The position numbers were made by a program, and so were the translations under genes. 64,000 bases of DNA from Pseudophaeomoniella oleicola (lineage: Eukaryota; Ascomycota; Eurotiomycetes; Phaeomoniellales; Phaeomoniellaceae), in contig QWDQ01000070.1 of the NCBI GenBank assembly GCA_003868215.1, positions 1 to 64,000 of the forward strand, in the 5' to 3' direction. Numbering within the stretch: the stretch's first letter is position 1; every line of letters starts with the position of its first letter. The notes under the pieces were generated by a model. That model saw nothing but the letters and a program-made list of their open reading frames with translations, searched no databases and was not told the origin of the DNA. This document shows positions 10,059-21,800 of this stretch, piece after piece.

Positions 10059-12851
10059 ATGTTCTCCTCTGCCCTAAAATCATTCACTTCTAATATTGCG
10101 GCCAACTACGAGATCTCAAAGCAACCGTCAGCAACTTCGGGCGTGTGGAGAATATTTGATGGGAAAAAGAAAAGCACAGGCGCCCAAGCCTCGATCTTTG
10201 TTTTCGACCGCAAATCATTAGATGTCAACTCCGGAGGTTTTGGTGCACGGAGTAGTTCATCCTCCAATAAAAAGGCCCAGGATGAAGTCGTTGAACGGCT
10301 GAAGAGGGAAGCTAGTAACCTAGCTCGACTCCGACATCCAAGTATTTTACAGTTGACGGAACCGGTGGAGGAGACGAGATATGGGGGTCTTACGTTTGCT
10401 ACGGAACCCATAACTGCTTCGCTTTCAAGCCTGTTGGCTGAGAAAGATGATCAAGAACGTTCAGGGGGAGTTGCTGGTCAATCTAGCCGATATGTCGTCG
10501 AAGATGCAGATGGAACGAGGCGACGGCGGGATGTCGAGATGGATGATCTCGAAATCCAGAAGGGTATCTTGCAGATCGCGAAAGCTCTGGAATTCTTGCA
10601 CGAGTCCGCAAAACTCGTTCACGGCAATCTTACTCCCGATGCAATATACGTAAATGCGAAAGGAGACTGGAAATTGGCAGGTCTAGCTTTTGCTGGCCCA
10701 CCGGATACGGCTGAAGGCCATCAGACATTACCGACGATATCTCTTTCGGAGGCTCTGTATCATGAGCCAAGACTTCCGCGATCGGTACAGATTAACCTAG
10801 ATTACACTTCTCCGGATTTTGTCCTCGACTCAAATGTGCCTGTTCTGGCAGACATGTATTCCCTCGGTTTGATTGTCATTGCATTGTATAGCTTCCCGCA
10901 TCGTTCCCCGTTACAGACGAGCGGCAACATATCAACCTACAAGCGGCTTTTAGGCAGTTCCGATACCACTCCCACACCAAGCAACTCGTTCCTATCCTCC
11001 AGACCGCTTCCCAAAGAATTGTCTCAGACGCTACCCAGATTGCTAGCGAGAAGGCCTGCTCAGCGCCTTACTGCGAAGGAATTTCAAGAGTCGGCATATT
11101 TTGATAATTTACTCATGAAGACTATTCGCTTTTTGGATGCCTTTCCGGCGAAGACACCAACCGAGAAATCACAATTCATGCGGGGTCTTGGTCGCGTAAT
11201 GCCCCAGTTTCCACCCTCAGTGCTCGGTAAAAAGGTCCTGGGAGCTCTGTTGGACGAGATGAAGGATCACGAGCTCTTATCTCTGATACTCGAAAACGTC
11301 TTTGCGATAATTCGAATCATATCGTTCCGGCGACAGGCATTTCAGGAGAAAGTGATACCGAAACTGCGTGAGACATTCCTCGCCAAGAGTGTCACGAATG
11401 AGCGAGATCCTGGAAAAGAGTCTGGGTTGATGATTGTCTTGAAGAACATCGATTTGGTAACGGAGCACTGCTCGGCGAAAGAATTCAAAGACGACATCCT
11501 TCCAATCATTTTGTTGGGTATGGATTCCAGCACCCATCCGCTTGTCGACGCATCATTACAGAGTCTAGACGTGGTGCTTCCTGTGTTGGATTTCACGACA
11601 GTGAAACATGATCTGTTTCCCGTTGTCGCCAATGTGGTCAGCAAAACGAGCAGTTTAGGTATCAAAGTCAGTGGGTTGGAGGCTCTCGTGGTACTTTGTG
11701 GGGGTTCAAAAACAGACTCTGGAGAGCTAGACGACGACCTATCGGGGGTATTGCAGTCTGATAAAAAGAGATCTGCTACCAATACAGGTCTAGACAAATT
11801 CACAGTGCAGGAGAAAGTGGTTCCTCTACTCAAAGTCATCAAGACCAAGGAGCCAGCTGTAATGATGGCAGCCCTCAAAGTGTTCCGACAGGTTGGTAGC
11901 ATCGCCGATGCTGATTTCCTTGCCGTGGATGTCTTACCTATCCTTTGGGCTTTCAGTCTGGGGCCACTGCTCAATCTCAAGCAGTTTCAGGCGTTCATGG
12001 ATCTGATCAAGAAGATATCTTCGAAAATCGAGACCGAGCAGATCAAGAAACTGCAGGAGCTCTCCTCGGCAAACAACACAGCCGAGATCCGCACAGTTGT
12101 CAATCGATCTGCTTCGAACGGTGTGTCACAGGCAAATGGCAGCAATGGGGCCGATGTAGACTTTGAACGTCTGGTCCTGGGAAACAAACCGATCTCTGAT
12201 GATCCTTTCGGTGGCAGCACAGGCACGGCCAGCTCTGTGCCTCAACAACAAACACCAACCAACTTCTCATGGTCGTCAAATATTCTTCAACCTCAAGCCA
12301 CGACATCCAGGTCAATCACTCCGGATCACAACTTCAGCCCATTCCCCAGTCTGAAACCTTCGATACCCAATTCAACGTCACATACGTCCTTTACCAGCCC
12401 GACCTCGCCGGCCTCCTCGGCAAATCCCTGGGCATCAAACCTCCCTCTTCAACCTCAAAGGACAACCTCCAACCCATCCCTCGCCTCCCTGAATGCGATG
12501 AGACCCATGAACCCAACATCTCTCCAGAACGCATCAACGCCCACATCGACATTCCCTCACACTCAGTCATCCTCAACCATCTCAATCCCACCCCCTCCAT
12601 CAAGCCCATGGCAGAATCCACCGCCGCCGCCGCCGTCTTCTGCCTTCTCACAGTCCATGATGAACCCTATGCTTCCACCACCCGGCGGAGCCCGTACCCT
12701 AAGCCCGCAAAGTATGGGCCTCGATGCACAGACAACCGGGCAGATGAACCGTCCCCTGCGGCAGACCTTGGGAGGAGGTATGCAGCAGCAGCCGCAGCAG
12801 CAACAACCGAAGCCGAGAACGGGATTGGATAAATACGAAAGTCTATTATAG
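10059..12851 (+). CDS. SCY1: SCY1-like protein pseudokinase
   Basis: Scy1/SCYL2-family pseudokinase, which acts in clathrin- and Golgi-linked membrane traffic in other eukaryotes. It is a single exon of 930 residues, ATG at 10059, and begins MFSSALKSFTSNIAANYEI as family members do. The kinase-like domain spans ~15-345. The catalytic loop reads VHGNLTPDAIYV instead of HRDxxxxN, and the DFG position reads LAGLAF, so catalysis is unlikely. Residues ~360-645 are HEAT-like helices. The last ~240 residues are Ser/Pro/Gln-rich and end GLDKYESLL. It is divergent from the aminotransferase, with a 560-bp shared upstream region. Confidence 0.93.
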   Translation: MFSSALKSFTSNIAANYEISKQPSATSGVWRIFDGKKKSTGAQASIFVFDRKSLDVNSGGFGARSSSSSNKKAQDEVVERLKREASNLARLRHPSILQLTEPVEETRYGGLTFATEPITASLSSLLAEKDDQERSGGVAGQSSRYVVEDADGTRRRRDVEMDDLEIQKGILQIAKALEFLHESAKLVHGNLTPDAIYVNAKGDWKLAGLAFAGPPDTAEGHQTLPTISLSEALYHEPRLPRSVQINLDYTSPDFVLDSNVPVLADMYSLGLIVIALYSFPHRSPLQTSGNISTYKRLLGSSDTTPTPSNSFLSSRPLPKELSQTLPRLLARRPAQRLTAKEFQESAYFDNLLMKTIRFLDAFPAKTPTEKSQFMRGLGRVMPQFPPSVLGKKVLGALLDEMKDHELLSLILENVFAIIRIISFRRQAFQEKVIPKLRETFLAKSVTNERDPGKESGLMIVLKNIDLVTEHCSAKEFKDDILPIILLGMDSSTHPLVDASLQSLDVVLPVLDFTTVKHDLFPVVANVVSKTSSLGIKVSGLEALVVLCGGSKTDSGELDDDLSGVLQSDKKRSATNTGLDKFTVQEKVVPLLKVIKTKEPAVMMAALKVFRQVGSIADADFLAVDVLPILWAFSLGPLLNLKQFQAFMDLIKKISSKIETEQIKKLQELSSANNTAEIRTVVNRSASNGVSQANGSNGADVDFERLVLGNKPISDDPFGGSTGTASSVPQQQTPTNFSWSSNILQPQATTSRSITPDHNFSPFPSLKPSIPNSTSHTSFTSPTSPASSANPWASNLPLQPQRTTSNPSLASLNAMRPMNPTSLQNASTPTSTFPHTQSSSTISIPPPPSSPWQNPPPPPPSSAFSQSMMNPMLPPPGGARTLSPQSMGLDAQTTGQMNRPLRQTLGGGMQQQPQQQQPKPRTGLDKYESLL

Positions 12852-13737
12852 GATATCCAGACATCACACTCATATATGAAATGAAGCAAGCGTTTCACTT
12901 TACGGTGATAAAAAGTAGGTAGTATATAGCGGCAGCATCATGCTCCAACGTATCCAATCTTTGGATTTGACAATACGTGGTTGATGCCTCTATGTATCGA
13001 CATATTACCATCTTCCATCCCTGTCTAAACCCATCTCTCCTGATCTCACATAGTCATATAAAAGAGACACAACGTTTCCGAGTTCCCTGGGAATATTTTA
13101 TCCAGTTATGTAGATTAAATAACCTAAATTATTTTACCTAAAAGGGGAGTGTGTAGATAGATAGATACCTAGGGAATAGAGATTAGAGAGATGTCCTGTC
13201 TGTCTACCTTACCTTAGTTTATCAGCCTCTCTCACTCCTCTCCCTAATATACCTACTGTGTATCCAGATGATCTATCTACCACCTAGGAGGTAATTAATT
13301 ATATTATGCTGAGGTAATGACCAGTGGGTGCGCGGCAAAAACGCTGGGTAACGTACTACCAACCAACCAATCCGCCCTGAATAATTATCATTATTAATAC
13401 TACAGCTCCTTCTGCAGACCTTCTAGAACATCTCGAGACATCAAGTTTAATGAAAGCTAACGTTACCATCGGAAACCATATCCCCACAAGTCTTTTTTTC
13501 TTTAAGTAACGGGCATAAGATCATTATGACGTTTGTAAGATATATGACGTTAAGGGTTCGCACAGCGTTCGCCATGCTTGGGATACATATATATATATAT
13601 ATATATTCACACGAGGTAACTAGAAGAATCTATACAATATAATTTCAGCTTCACTTCGGTATCATCAAAAAGGTCAAAGGAGAACAAGTAAACATATCCA
13701 AACAACCGACCAGAAGAACAGAAAAGAAAAGAAAAAA
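12852..13737. other. Intergenic with AT microsatellite
   Basis: About 0.9 kb, AT-rich, with many ACCTA/TAGGT-like words near 13130-13300. No coding region was seen. An (AT)n run at 13588-13606 lies ~130 bp upstream of the next ATG and may serve as its TATA region. Confidence 0.55.
13588..13606. repeat. (AT)n microsatellite
   Basis: Uninterrupted AT dinucleotides in the putative promoter of the small gene at 13738. Confidence 0.9.
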
Positions 13738-14078
13738 ATGTCGTCAGCAGGAGGTCACTCAAAAGTCCCCGGCACTTCGGGTGCAAGTGACAAGTTCATG
13801 AAAAAGGATGCCGCAGGTACGTGCGAGCTTGACGTGTACACACACACCTTACATTTACAGCAACTGACTTTTCTGTCGTTACAGCAAAGGGTCTGGGAGC
13901 AGCCAATGCACCAGCGCACAAAGATCAACCAGCACCGGGCGAGCGACCGGTAGCGTCAGACTCGGGAGCCACGAATGTCGGAGTCCCCAGCGGTGCGACG
14001 AATGTACCGGGTGAGAAGGGAATTGACGGTGTACCGGTCAGCAGCGAAATGAAGACTGGAGGGGCAAATATGAAATGA
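13738..14078 (+). CDS. Small hydrophilic Gly/Ala/Lys protein, unknown
   Basis: Exons are 13738-13816 and 13885-14078, giving 90 residues. The 68-bp intron has a GTACGT donor and a TTACAG acceptor, and splicing gives an open frame ending GGANMK. The protein is disordered-looking, rich in Gly, Ala, Ser, Pro and Lys. It has no hydrophobic segment and carries a doubled SGATNV/PSGATNV motif. Composition is reminiscent of small stress-type hydrophilic proteins, but I cannot name a family. The ATG sits after an A/G-rich leader in a good context. Confidence 0.65.
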
Positions 14079-16831
14079 ACGATCCAAAAACACATGATGT
14101 TGTTAGGATATCCACGACGTGACGACACAAGCGCGGATGATGGTCTGATTGGACCACAAGATTTGCCACAGATATCAAGTTGATAACGAGTGGCGGATTG
14201 AATGACATGAGAAGGCAAACAGAACCGTGTGGATAGATCAGACAGTTGTCGTATCAGGCATGAGGGCATGATCAAAGCGACCTGGAGCATCGGTGATCAA
14301 TGGCGCTGTACTATAGATACCTGGATATGTAATCAGATGCACACCAGAAACAGATATACAAAGGAAGACAAACACGTTTTCAGCCACCGCTCGCGTCCAT
14401 CATCCAATCGCGTGATCCAAGAAGATTCAAGGATACCTTCGATGGCCTCGCCCATACCATGCATCATAAAAAGTCAATTCTTGTAGAGCACGGGTAATCC
14501 AAAAGGAAAAGACGTTCGAAAAGGCGACCACATCGAGGGCACGAACTGAAACATCCTACTACCCTTGTTGAATCCACCTGGCCACGTCAACAACCGGGAT
14601 ATCTGAGTGGCTAGGAGCTTGAGATTATCTGCTAGCTTTAGACCAACGAATTTTGTCGACCGAAACCGGTCATGCGGAAGCCAGATTGCATACGTTTGTT
14701 CCAAAGTGGAGACGGGATGAAAGAACCTGGGGGTGTCGAGGTGTGCATCTTTTGACGACACGGTAGTCTGGGCCTGGCAGAACTGGGTTCTGGAGACATG
14801 GGCATGAGAAGCAGGGTTGACTGCAGTGGCTTGGAGAGAAGAAATGGGTGAGAAGAGAGCCCGCTTGCTTCTTTTCTAGGAAGATTGCCTGCCACACTTA
14901 GATCCCTGTAACGCTGATAACCCCTACCATCGTTACAGGCGAGCAGGGGTCTAACCGGATGATCAGAATAGCACTCAACTAATGGTGTAGTTTGAGAGGT
15001 GTAGTACGGTGCAATTGATCTGTGTACTCTCGACTTTGCGCTCAATTTGCAAATAAGCACTGTAGTTGACTCGAATCAATTGGCGGATCGCTTCTGGTTC
15101 TTTCGACCGTTTCAACCGAAGTACTTCATGCCGACCAGCTGATGGGGAAAGATGGCGGCCTGTAATCTGCATGTTTCTTACGTGGTAGCTGTACGACGTA
15201 GTAGACATCCAGCATGCTCACGTTTAAATTGCGAAAAGGTCTACTACTACGTAGTATGTATGCATGCGTCAGGGCAAGGATACCCAATAATCAAATCAGA
15301 CGTTCCGTTTGCTGACTCTGGATATTCGAGGATCGTACACTAAGAAAGAGAAATGATCAGCATCAAACTGCTGGACCGAGGTGTGGCTACTACATGCGAG
15401 TTCTCATGTACAAGCTGGCGGACGTGCATGATGTCGCAGTGCATGTGTATGTGTACAATTTTTGTGCCTTCCGTGCTCTCGTGGACAACTTGTGTCGCAT
15501 CATCTAGTCCTGCTTGATCCTCCTAACATGGAAGAAGTGAAGCGTCTTTGTAGCACCGCCGAGGATGGAGGGTGGTGGGGAGCACGCTATCGGACGCTAA
15601 CCACCTCCGCTGAAAGGTAATCATGCGGTTGTACGTCTTGTGGTGCATGGACCTAGTCAGAAATCTGAACCTGCACGACAGCTTTTGGTGAATTAGAGTA
15701 TGGAGATGATGACGGCTGGCTGGCTATAGGGTTAACGGGGAATGTTTCTCGTGAGGGCCCTCACGGACGAGTCTAGTCTATCCACTGGCCAGTCATAGGA
15801 TACCAAACCATCAGTGGATGTCTGAGAGGGTAAGAGCTATTTCGCCGGGGATTGCAGCATTAGATATGCATATTTCCGGTATATATTTTCATCCGCGCGG
15901 TAATGTTGCATATACGACACGAAGCACGTCGGCTCATTTTCCACTTCCGTATGCGTTCACGTTCACCTTCTTTGTGAATTCAGTCCGTGGTTGGCTGCGC
16001 CGAATCGTGTCTGTATTACTTCCTGGAAGATCGATGTACGGCGGCACCATGCGAACATGGTGTTGGTATGGTTGGCGACCAATGTAATCAGCGAATGCCA
16101 GATATCAGGCAGGCATAACCGAAGGCTAGCGGCTCAATGCACCTTTAGTGTAGTAGGGTACACCATCTCTCTGCTGGATTGAAAACGGGACGCCACTACA
16201 TCGGGTTGCCCTAAACGTGGCACCCGACAAATCGGTATGAGTAGACGAAGGAGGCTCCTAGGTTTGAGCAGACCCTCCCTCTCTGAACAGGAGCTAGATG
16301 CATTGTGATCGTTTAACCTAGGGAACCTTGTACCTGAGCCTGGCATACTGTTCGCGCAATGGAAGGATCCTCAAGATTACTGGAATCACACAGAGATGTG
16401 TTCGATATGGTCTACACCATACCGTTTCCCCCTTGGAGCCTGTAGTAGACCGAAAGCCTAAAAAGCAAAAGAATTGCGTGCAAACGACAACAACCCCCAT
16501 GAACGGGTTGGACAGCCGCCATCGTCAAGTCAGCGACGGCACTACTGAGTGGTCTGCACACCACGTGCTTATGCTGGCAACACATCGATACCTCTTCTTG
16601 AGGGTGTCGAGCTGGCTCCCCGTATGCACCGTATCCGGCCCGGTGGTCTTCTTGAGGACGGGACCTTAGCAAGTTAGCTGTTACGCTGGAAATTGTGCGT
16701 CATAAATCGCACATGGACCGTAAATGCATTCATACGTGTGTGGAGGGTAATCAGAGGTCTCGTCAGACAATGGTCGCCTTTTCCAAACCGCCATTTCGCG
16801 TCTACGAGCCTCTCCATGAGCATCGAAGACC
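14079..16831. other. Long intergenic region
   Basis: About 2.75 kb without a gene I can support. Frames here are short, start at non-ATG codons or lack plausible splice partners. It contains one copy of the 12-bp palindrome at 15245-15256. I saw no tRNA-like B-box and no transposon ends. Confidence 0.5.
15245..15256. repeat. Palindrome TACTACGTAGTA, copy 1
   Basis: Perfect 12-bp palindrome in the 14-17 kb gene-free stretch. A half site, GACGTAGTAG, lies ~50 bp upstream. Confidence 0.9.
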
Positions 16832-16839
16832 TATATAAA
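16832..16839 (+). promoter_or_regulatory. TATA box
   Basis: TATATAAA, 147 bp upstream of the ATG of the small spliced gene at 16986. Confidence 0.55.
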
Positions 16840-16985
16840 GTACCCCGAACCCCAGGCCAGTCCAATCCTTCTTAGCAGAGTTCTCCTTTTCACCACTGTA
16901 GGAAACCAATCGCAACCTCTTGATCGTGTAGCTAGATATTGTTGCATTGGTGAAAGACCAAACACCCCTGTCACCGTACCTCACC

Positions 16986-17360
16986 ATGTCTGCTTCTCCA
17001 CAGAAGTAAGTCCCCCTTCCTTTCTCCAAGTAGACGTAGTTCCAATTCGACAGCGACTGCAACCCCTGTAAAAGGCACAGCTAATCATATGTCGTCAATG
17101 CCAGGGTCCCGACGCCGTCGAGTAACACCTCTCCACGGCAGAAGAGTAACACCTACGACCCCGCACGCGTCCAAGCATATGTTGAACAAACAGCATTCAA
17201 CCTTTCTGGCTCTTCGATTGGCGACAGGGTCGGCCAGATGCAAGCACATCTTAGCAACATAGAGAGAGTTGTTGTTGCGGGACGTGACACGCAGCACCAG
17301 AGGGTTCAGACCCGAGCAAGGCCCGACATACTTCTTGAGGTCGGATCATGGGCAAAATGA
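16986..17360 (+). CDS. Small conserved-looking protein, unknown
   Basis: Exons are 16986-17005 (20 nt) and 17105-17360, giving 91 residues. The donor is GTAAGT and the acceptor CCAG, with a 99-bp intron. Splicing joins MSASPQ to KVPTPSSNTSPRQKSNTY. The second half looks folded and helical (RVQAYVEQTAFNLSG, then IGDRVGQMQAHLSNIERVVV). It resembles a short coiled-coil or helical adaptor, but no family was recognised. The TATA box, short coding first exon, consensus donor and open frame to a TGA make a real gene likely. It is convergent with the oxygenase at 17527. Confidence 0.65.
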
Positions 17361-17526
17361 GGCATTTGGGGGTTCAAGCAGAATGTGTTCTCATACATCA
17401 TGCCCCTTGGGTTCCGACCATGATATGTACTGGAGCAACACGATTGTCATAGTATTGGTTCAGTCTGAAGACGGAAGCTCACCAAGATGCCTGCTGGATT
17501 GTGGGAAAGTACCATTATAGACTCAT

Positions 17527-18438
17527 TTATCGAAACCACCAATTGACTGAACCGGTGACACCAGTCCCGAGTCCTTTGATGCTGTGCCACCATCGTAGTG
17601 GAATGAACAATGCTTGACCTTGTTCTATGATTGCTTCTTGGCAGCCGTTTTCTGCAAGGGACTCTCCCTCCACAGCCCACACTTTCTCTTCAAGAGCGAC
17701 CCGTTCTTCCCCGGCCATCATCTCTTCACCCCTAATGGACGCCGAGCATGCGGAAGCGCCAAGACGATTTCGTACCTGGCGATACAGGGAATCTCCCATC
17801 TCCGGAGGAAATAGACGGACGACCTTCTTGCCGGCTAGTTGGTAAAATAAATTCGGATTGGGATCTCGGTGCAATGGGGTGTAGGTAGGAGCTCGGCCCA
17901 TCCAGATGTTTGCATCGTAAACATCCCCTTTGCCAGCTTCAAGTATAATTTGAGGAGTTGGTAGATCCCCTTTAAGTTGATCGGGCAGATCCATCAACTG
18001 GCATTGAGCGAGATAGATCCGTTGACTGGTGTCTATAGGTGCCTCCTTGGTCCATCTGAGAAATAGACTAAGAGGTGCATGGGTACGACGGAACTCAACG
18101 TGTCCAGCCGCAATGGCCGAAGTCAATTCCAGAGGCACCATGCATTCGCCGAATCGGCCAAGGTAATTCTGATCCAGAGTGCATTTGTTCTCATCCCCAG
18201 GATCATGAAACCAACGAGTACAGGCAGGTAGGGACTGGTCTTCCTTGCGAGAGAGAAGGGCTGGTGCCTGAAGATTAGCTGTCGCTGAGCGGAATTGAGC
18301 AACATCCCAATTATCGAGCACTTTGACCCTTTTCAGATTGCTGGACTTTGCTGTCGAGAAGCAGTAACTTGTACAAACCGAGCCAGATTGACGGCGCAGC
18401 AGGGTAGGCTGCAAGGTCCATCGCAGGTTCTTCTGCAT
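17527..18438 (-). CDS. JmjC/cupin-8-like Fe(II)/2-oxoglutarate oxygenase
   Basis: 303 residues in one exon, ATG at 18438. The fold is the cupin-8/JmjC type used by small protein hydroxylases. The iron ligands appear as H190 and D192 in TPLHRDPNPNLFYQ and the distal H285 in RWWHSIKG. The FYQLAGKKVVRLFPP block is typical. The first ~35 residues are Arg/Ser-rich without acidic residues and could be a mitochondrial presequence (inference). The substrate cannot be told from sequence. A palindrome TACTACGTAGTA lies 80 bp upstream of the start. Confidence 0.85.
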   Translation of the reverse strand: MQKNLRWTLQPTLLRRQSGSVCTSYCFSTAKSSNLKRVKVLDNWDVAQFRSATANLQAPALLSRKEDQSLPACTRWFHDPGDENKCTLDQNYLGRFGECMVPLELTSAIAAGHVEFRRTHAPLSLFLRWTKEAPIDTSQRIYLAQCQLMDLPDQLKGDLPTPQIILEAGKGDVYDANIWMGRAPTYTPLHRDPNPNLFYQLAGKKVVRLFPPEMGDSLYRQVRNRLGASACSASIRGEEMMAGEERVALEEKVWAVEGESLAENGCQEAIIEQGQALFIPLRWWHSIKGLGTGVTGSVNWWFR

Positions 18439-18518
18439 GAACGCGAATCGATTCTGGCCTGCGTCGAAGTTGAGAATCTGTAAGAAAGGATGATTACCTA
18501 TTGAGACATTGATAGACG

Positions 18519-18530
18519 TACTACGTAGTA
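18519..18530. repeat. Palindrome TACTACGTAGTA, copy 2
   Basis: 81-92 bp upstream of the oxygenase ATG (minus strand) and ~330 bp upstream of MDM1 (plus strand), so it sits in a divergent promoter. Confidence 0.9.
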
Positions 18531-18856
18531 GGTGTATTAGATTGAAGGCTTAAACTTGGCCCTAATTATTCTTTACCCGCACGCGTCTAGTTAAACCAAA
18601 GCCCAGAAATGACAAAAATACAAAAAAACAATGAAATGTCGCGTTTGTCCGACAATAGAAGGTAGGTAGATTGCGTAGCTCCAGTATTTCAACTACGGCA
18701 TACCCTCATCACTTTCAATCTTCATGATATCCCACCATGTCGTGAAATTGACGCATGTCCTCTACCAGAGCACCGAGACGCAACGGCTTGACCGGAATCC
18801 TGCGGTGAGGCCGCCAGGCCCACAGCAATGAGTTGGGCAGCATCTATCGCCAAAGA

Positions 18857-21800
18857 ATGGCCCTAAGCCGTAGAGATGTTCTCCTGGCCAGTATCGCAGG
18901 TTTCGTCGGATGGGGTTATGCGACTCACTATCTCCCGATACTTCGCTTCCTTTACTACAGCTTTCTTTCCGGCGTGATCGCGACAGTCATATTGCTTGTT
19001 GGAGTGACTCTAACCACTTCTCGACGTTTGCGCTCTTGCGACACACCATCGACTAAAGCTTCCTCAGTCGCATTCGCACGTGCGGCGCATTGGCAGTCTG
19101 AAACCACGAGATTCCGGGCTGACAGAGTCTATACACCCCAGAAGCTGTACCCTCAGTCATTTGTGATCTCTGAGGCTCTCGATGGCCTGATTGGTCTTGC
19201 CCTCCGAAACTTCGTCTCATCATGGTACAACAACATCTCAAAGGATCCGACATTCGTCAACGAGGTCGACAACGGTATACGCTCTGCACTGGCGGATGTC
19301 AGGGATCGACTCTTGAGAGAAGATGTTGTGACAATCGTTGTCTCAAAAGTTGTCCCTATGATTACAGAACATCTGAGAGAGTTTGACGTTGCGGAACGGG
19401 CTGTCAGGGGCAGAGCGTTGAATCGCGATGTCACAGAATCCGAAGAGCTGGATATGGCGATAGCCAGCAAATACAAAGATGGAAAGCTACATCCTGCCGC
19501 TTCCTTGGTGTATTCAGATACGAAGCTTGCCCAACAGGATCATCTTCGTAAAGTCCTTGTCCGCATATTACCAGAGGTTCTACCAGAATCATTAATGAAA
19601 AGCCGGGCTGTTTCAGTGCTGATAAAAGAAATTGTGGCCTGCGCCGTCTTGTTCCCAGTCCTACAGATGCTGTCTGATCCCGACTTCTGGAATCAACTTA
19701 TGGAAGGGTACGGCCGTACTGCGCTCCAAGATCGGAAGACGGTTCGCAAGCTTAGGGCCGCTCTTGACGAACACGCTTCTCCAGTTCCGGCATCGAAACA
19801 AGGACAGCCATTTCCTCGTCTAGGTGCCAATGATAGCGAACGTGCATTTGAGCGCTTTGTGAGAGCGATCCGACGCACTAACAACTTGTCAGACGCCAGG
19901 AGATTTCGCAATCAAGTAACAAGTCAACTGAAAAAGGAATCCATGGTCGAAGGCCAGGATCCGACCTACATTCGACGGCTTGAGACAGGGAAACGTGTGC
20001 TGGACCAGAAGGTTGCCAATCTCTCCGCAAAAGCGGGTGTGGCTCAGACCCAGCGACCTTTAGCCGGACCGCGATCCGAGAGTTATGCAAATCAGAAGGA
20101 AGTGTCTCTTGTAGATGTCATGCACGACACAGCGGGGCTGTCGTATTTCATGGAGTATATGGACCGCCAAAGAAAGATGTCTTTGGTTCAATTTTGGGTA
20201 GTTGTCGACGGTTTTCGAAACCCGTTGGAGGACGATTTTGGCGAAGACAGTGATGCAACTTCTACGAAATGGACAGATACCGACAGGAATGATATAGCGT
20301 CGATCAGCGACGCGTATTTCTCGAAACCCGAGCTAAAGATACCCGATGATTCTAAAAGAGTTGTCAAAAGCTTTTTAGCTGCTGGCTCGCAGGCTACACC
20401 TGCACAATATAGGCAAGCAAGAACCGCTATACTTTCGGCCCAGTCAGCAGTGCTAGAAGAAATGCAGCACCAGAACTTGCCGAATTTCAAGAATTCCGAC
20501 CTCTGGTACAAATATCTCGCATCTGATGAAGCTTCGACGCCTGGCTTGAATCAGCAACAGCGCCAACTCTCCGATCCCGTGTTAGCTAGACCGGCCCTGC
20601 CACCACCAGTGAAGTCTTCAAACCCTTTGTTTAAACCCCGGAAGCTACGGAGGACGCCTGCATCATCTACAGATGTCCGTTTGGCCCCTAAACTGTTTGA
20701 TGACGAACCACGAAAATCGACTGATACCGATCGTTCTGCTCCATTATTCGATGATGAATATGACACAGACCCTCTGGCTAACTCCACATTCAGCCTCGGG
20801 CAAGGGTCGCAAAACGGTGATTTCAAGCAAAAGCAGATGATGGACAATATGCAGGCAGCCCTAGACACTATCATAAGTGATAGCCCGAAAGAAGAAAACA
20901 TGGAAGACTCGAGAGGCTCACTCTTCGGGTCCCCTCCGACGAGCCTTCTTTCGGGACAGAACGTGGAATCAGCGCGTACATCAATCGATGGCCCGCGTAT
21001 CGAGTCCGCCACAGGGGATAAAACAAAGCCCAGTATTGCTTCTTTGGGTCTTGTCAATACCGCTGGGCGCATCGGAGTGTTCTCAGATGACGATCTTTTC
21101 GGCGATGAAGAGAAATTCATTGAAGATGAATATGCCGATTCTGGGAAAGATAGCGAAATTGATCCCGACGAGGAAATCCACGAGGCAGCACCCGGTGATC
21201 TTGGCCTTGCAGAAGCGATTGCAGCTCTTTCTGCAGACATACGGAGATTGAGCTCGCAGGAAGCCATCGTTGATGCATTGACACGGAAAGCCGAACTGAC
21301 GAACAATGTGGCTGAACTCAGAATATTAGGCAAGTCTAAGTCGAGTTTACAACGTGAAATAAAGAGAAAAGAATTACAGCGACAACAGTACATCGTACAA
21401 GAGAGCGATAACAGTCTATACGGGCGAGCAACCATCACCATCAAGAACGTGATGGTTGGTAAGGAGGATGATGGTCGAGAATTCGCTCTCTGTGCGTAGT
21501 CATCCTTCCATTCAAGAATTCAGCTAATGTTCCTTAGATCTGATTGAAGTGCAACGTAGTGCGGGCGATGCCATGCCTGCCGCCTCCTGGGCGGTTGCAC
21601 GCAGATACAGCGAGTTTTATGATCTTTATCGCAGGCTCCGAGCGCGCTATCCGTCCACTCAAGATCTTGAATTCCCAAGGCGTAGAGTTGTCATGAAGCT
21701 CCAGAAAGAATTTCTACACAAGCGAAGAGTAGCTCTAGAAGCTTATCTTCGTCAACTACTTCTGCTTCCAGATGTTTGTCGGAGTAGAGAACTTCGGTCC

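Noticed and set aside
14079-16831. Possible relic transposon in the long gene-free stretch
   Set aside because: No terminal repeats, no transposase or reverse-transcriptase-like frame and no target-site duplication seen.
20551-21444. Long Ser-rich minus-strand frame inside MDM1
   Set aside because: Antisense of the disordered linker of MDM1. The PXA-RGS-PX order on the plus strand is decisive.
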